Shown here piece by piece: positions 6,400 to 8,921 of a DNA stretch of 8,921 nucleotides (position 1 is the first letter of the stretch; each line of letters starts with the position of its first letter). Below the pieces are notes generated by a model that did not search any database, was not told where the DNA came from, and saw only the letters and a program-made list of their open reading frames with translations. A program made the translations under genes and the position numbers. The DNA is from Spirochaetaceae bacterium (lineage in GTDB: Bacteria; Spirochaetota; Spirochaetia; Treponematales; Treponemataceae), in the NCBI GenBank assembly GCA_031285525.1, contig JAITWB010000093.1, positions 1-8,921 on the forward strand, in the 5' to 3' direction.

Positions 6400-7635
6400 A
6401 TGAACAAGGCTCTTGAAATTTTAAAGGAACGGGGATTTTTCCAGCAGTGTACCGACCCGGAAGGGCTTTCGGCTCTGATGGACAAAGGGCCTGTCACTTT
6501 TTATATCGGCTGTGACCCCACCGGTTCAAGCCTGCACATCGGACACATGGTTCCCATATTCGCATTGGTACACCTCAGAAATGCAGGACACTGCGGAATG
6601 GCTCTCATCGGCGGCGGGACCGCCCGCATCGGCGACCCCTCGGGCAAGACAGAGATGCGGAAGATGCTCACCTACGATCAGATCGACGAAAACGTGGAAT
6701 CCATCAAGAAACAGCTCGACGGCTTCGTCAAATTCGACGGAAAAACCGCATTTCCCGTAAACAATAAGGACTGGCTTGCAGACCTCAACTACATCGATTT
6801 TCTCCGGGACATCGGCTCCCACTTTTCCGTAAATAAAATGCTCACCTTTGAAGCCTATAAGAAACGGCTCGAAACAGGATTGTCATTCATCGAATTCAAC
6901 TACCAGCTCCTCCAGAGCTATGACTATCTTACGCTCCATACAAAATACGGCTGTTGCCTCCAGATAGGCGGCGACGACCAGTGGGGTAATATAGTAGCCG
7001 GGGTAGATCTGATCAGACGCAAAACCGGGGATGAAGCCTTCGGTCTCACCTTCCCTCTGGTAACCCGTTCTGACGGTAAAAAGATGGGCAAAACCGAAAA
7101 AGGAGCCCTCTTCCTCAACCCGGAAATGGTCTCTCCCTATGAATTCTTCCAGTATTGGCGCAACGTGGCAGATGCTGACGTCCGCAAGTTCCTGCTCCTC
7201 TTTACCTTCCTGCCTGTTGCCGAATGCGACGCCCTCGCCGCAGGAGACATCAATGCCGCCAAGGAACGGCTCGCCTGGGAAGTGACCATGCTCATCCACG
7301 GCAAAGACGAAGCGGACAAGGCGCTTGCAGGCGCAAAAGCGGCATTCAGCGGCGGCGGCGACCGCTCGGCAATGCCTTCCATCACCCTCAAGCGGTCATC
7401 CTTCGATGCCGGTTACGCTGTCATGGATCTCTTTACCGATTCAGGGCTTTGTCCCTCAAAAAGCGAAGCCCGCCGTCTCGTACAGCAGGGCGGAGCCTAC
7501 ATCATCAAAGATGACGGCACTGAACAGCCTCTCACCGATATGGGAACAACTGTCACCGCCGCAGACCTCGATGCGTCGGGAAGCCTGGTTCTCAGGGCAG
7601 GAAAAAAGAAATTCATGCTGGTACACACAGCGTAA
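6400..7635 (+). CDS. tyrS: Tyrosyl-tRNA synthetase
   Basis: This class I aminoacyl-tRNA synthetase charges tRNA-Tyr with tyrosine using ATP in the cytoplasm. The 411-residue product has the family's usual length. It shows the nucleotide-binding HIGH signature exactly (46-49, within TGSSLHIGHM). It also has the GDPSGKTEMR segment, the tyrosine-site QIGGDDQWGNI stretch, and the second signature in the form KMGKT (228-232), the KMSKS equivalent. An S4 RNA-binding domain occupies about residues 333-405, including SKSEARRLVQQGGAYI. The frame extends upstream to a GTG at 6367, but ATG 6400 has AGGAG (6388-6392) seven bases before it and gives the normal N-terminus. It has its own promoter candidate and a strong hairpin after it, so it is probably monocistronic and independent of the biotin genes. 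Confidence 0.97.
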   Translation: MNKALEILKERGFFQQCTDPEGLSALMDKGPVTFYIGCDPTGSSLHIGHMVPIFALVHLRNAGHCGMALIGGGTARIGDPSGKTEMRKMLTYDQIDENVESIKKQLDGFVKFDGKTAFPVNNKDWLADLNYIDFLRDIGSHFSVNKMLTFEAYKKRLETGLSFIEFNYQLLQSYDYLTLHTKYGCCLQIGGDDQWGNIVAGVDLIRRKTGDEAFGLTFPLVTRSDGKKMGKTEKGALFLNPEMVSPYEFFQYWRNVADADVRKFLLLFTFLPVAECDALAAGDINAAKERLAWEVTMLIHGKDEADKALAGAKAAFSGGGDRSAMPSITLKRSSFDAGYAVMDLFTDSGLCPSKSEARRLVQQGGAYIIKDDGTEQPLTDMGTTVTAADLDASGSLVLRAGKKKFMLVHTA

Positions 7636-7640
7636 AATGA

Positions 7641-7680
7641 AAAAGGGATTGCAGAACCGAGGAGTTTTGCAATCCCTTTT
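7641..7680. terminator. Rho-independent terminator between convergent genes
   Basis: AAAAGGGATTGCA (7641-7653) pairs perfectly with TGCAATCCCTTTT (7668-7680) across a 14-base loop, starting five bases after the tyrS stop codon. The A-run on the left and T-run on the right make it work in either direction, so it probably also ends the minus-strand PBP/ParB-like transcript. Confidence 0.85.
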
Positions 7681-7712
7681 CTTTAGGGCTCTTATTTTCA
7701 GACATTTCAGAT

Positions 7713-8099
7713 CTATCTTCTAAACAGCCTTTTGAAAAAAGCCTTAACAGCGTTCCATATTCTGCGGAAAAAGCCAGGGTTCTTGAGTTTCTCAAGGGAA
7801 GCATAGCCTTTCATAAGCTCATCGGTGGTAAAATTCTGACGCTGGGTATTTTCTTCCAATTCCATTTCAAGCAGGACAATGCTGTCATCGGTATCGACCA
7901 CTATAACATTAATACTCGACCACCCGAGCTGCTTCGCCGCCTCAAGCCGCCTGTGACCAGCGATAAGTTCGTTTTTGGAGTTAATCGTAATAGGATTCAA
8001 CAAGCCATACCGCTTGAGACTGTCCTTCAATGCACTGAGATCCCCCATATCGGTACGGATCCGTTTCCTCACCTTAATATCATCGATACGTATCTGCAT
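7713..8099 (-). CDS. Short ParB-like domain protein with basic amphipathic C-terminal tail
   Basis: The 128-residue protein matches the N-terminal CTP-binding/hydrolysing domain of the ParB/Spo0J/Noc family. Visible are LLNPITIN (33-40), IAGHRRLEAAKQLGW (46-60), which corresponds to the family's GERR box with His for Glu, and ENTQRQNFTTDE (83-94), the box that typically follows. Chromosomal ParB is usually about 280-300 residues with a helix-turn-helix and a dimerisation domain; both are absent. Instead the protein ends in FFRRIWNAVKAFFKRLFRR (110-128), a strongly basic amphipathic helix of the type that binds membranes, compared here to Noc by analogy only. The ATG at 8099 has AAGGGAG (complement of 8103-8109) just upstream. 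The start lies 15 bases after the PBP stop codon, so the two are probably co-transcribed. Cell-envelope or division-site positioning is a reasonable but untested inference; it is not expected to be the main partition ParB. Confidence 0.85.
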   Translation of the reverse strand: MQIRIDDIKVRKRIRTDMGDLSALKDSLKRYGLLNPITINSKNELIAGHRRLEAAKQLGWSSINVIVVDTDDSIVLLEMELEENTQRQNFTTDELMKGYASLEKLKNPGFFRRIWNAVKAFFKRLFRR

Positions 8100-8114
8100 A
8101 GGCTCCCTTAACTA

Positions 8115-8921
8115 TCAGTCAAGAAGGTAGTTAAACACAGGTTCTTCGGGCTCAGTAATTTCATCGATAGGTATACTATTCAAGCCTTCCGCATCCATAA
8201 CATCCTGTTCTTCAATTATACTACTTTCGGAGCCGTTTGTCGTCGTTCTTCCATCGGGAGAACCTCTTCCAGAAGGCGTTCTGCCTGCAGAAGCGGTGGT
8301 TAAAAACGAAAGGTCAAGCACCAAAGGCTCATCATCCTCAAGACGCTCCGAATATCCGCTCATGAATTTTTCATTTTCAAGCCTGATAACAGACTCAGAC
8401 TGGGCAACTCTTCGGTTCACATGGAGATCACAGGTGGTAACAGGCTGGGTACCCTCAAGAAAATACTGAGTCGTCGGACGTCCAATACAGGCATCGGTGA
8501 GTATAAGTCCCGAAACAGAACAGACAGTTGCCTTAATAAGCCCGGTCTGGGGCATAGGAAAATCCTTATACGGCAGATCCTCGTGGGCAATACGCATATA
8601 GTCAGCCAAGGCAGGGCCTGCGAGAGTCGAGCCCGTCAGAGAAGTACTCAGTGTCTGCCCGCCCCCGTCAAAGCCAAACCAGACAGCGGTGGAGGTATAG
8701 GGAGTATACCCTACAGCCCAGGCATTGGCCCAGTTCTGGGTCGTACCGGTTTTACCCCCTGCAGGCATCTGATAGGATTTCCCGTTAGCATCGGTATAGG
8801 TAAACTTGGCTCCATATCTCGACGGCCACCCGAGAGTTCCCATGGATACGGAATTCTTCAGAATATCATTCATGATAAACGCCGTCTGGGGAGACAGGAT
8901 CTGGGAACCGCTTCCCTTCCG
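8115..8921 (-). CDS. Class A penicillin-binding protein, C-terminal part
   Basis: The frame is open through the right window edge, so only the last 268 residues are present. They contain the end of a transpeptidase domain: SPQTAFIMNDILKNSV, then the active-site KTG box in GGKTGTTQNWANAW (KTG at 8753-8745), and the following AVWFGFDGG strand. The SXXK and SXN motifs and any glycosyltransferase domain would lie outside the window. The PBP1A-like architecture after the KTG box (CSVSGLILTDAC, then TCDLH) supports a bifunctional peptidoglycan synthase anchored in the membrane with its domains in the periplasm. The last 60 or so residues form a low-complexity, Ser/Thr/Gly-rich and then acidic tail ending NYLLD. 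The ParB-like gene follows immediately in the same direction. Confidence 0.9.
   Translation of the reverse strand, partial: RKGSGSQILSPQTAFIMNDILKNSVSMGTLGWPSRYGAKFTYTDANGKSYQMPAGGKTGTTQNWANAWAVGYTPYTSTAVWFGFDGGGQTLSTSLTGSTLAGPALADYMRIAHEDLPYKDFPMPQTGLIKATVCSVSGLILTDACIGRPTTQYFLEGTQPVTTCDLHVNRRVAQSESVIRLENEKFMSGYSERLEDDEPLVLDLSFLTTASAGRTPSGRGSPDGRTTTNGSESSIIEEQDVMDAEGLNSIPIDEITEPEEPVFNYLLD

Overview
The window looks like chromosomal DNA from a spirochaete, most likely a Treponema of moderate G+C content. That assignment rests on overall gene character (a dCache chemoreceptor, short lineage-type hypothetical proteins, a class A PBP followed by a ParB-like protein) and is inferred, not proven. 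Three of the promoter candidates share the same -10 hexamer, TATACT.

Layout: (1) 1-218, minus strand, a small unrecognised protein running off the left edge. (2) 219-382, a divergent promoter region. (3) 383-2581, a complete membrane chemoreceptor. (4) 2582-3042, a 461-base stretch without a convincing gene. It holds a purine tract, then nine 14-bp palindromes repeated every 21 bp exactly (2736-2917), then a 45-base all-pyrimidine run (2958-3002), and finally an inverted repeat (3023-3053) that closely matches the BirA operator and covers the start codon of birA. (5) 3043-6267, a compact biotin locus: birA (repressor/biotin-protein ligase), bioY (biotin-binding S component), an ECF ATPase (bioM/ecfA type) and an ECF transmembrane coupling protein (bioN/ecfT type). 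(6) 6268-6399, a tandem hairpin repeat and the tyrS promoter. (7) 6400-7635, tyrS, closed by a strong hairpin at 7641-7680. (8) 7713-8921, minus strand, a class A penicillin-binding protein (C-terminal part only) followed 15 bases later by a 128-residue ParB-like domain protein with a basic amphipathic tail; this pair converges on tyrS.

The biotin genes form a coherent unit. BioY with the two ECF energising subunits would import biotin. BirA would activate it to biotinoyl-AMP, attach it to carboxylase carrier proteins and, when biotin is plentiful, shut down the operon by binding the site across its own start codon. No biotin synthesis genes are visible here, so the locus fits scavenging rather than synthesis.

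No wholly new multi-gene system is evident. The least explained structures are the 21-bp palindrome array with its complementary purine/pyrimidine flanks, and the truncated ParB-like protein with a membrane-binding-type tail.
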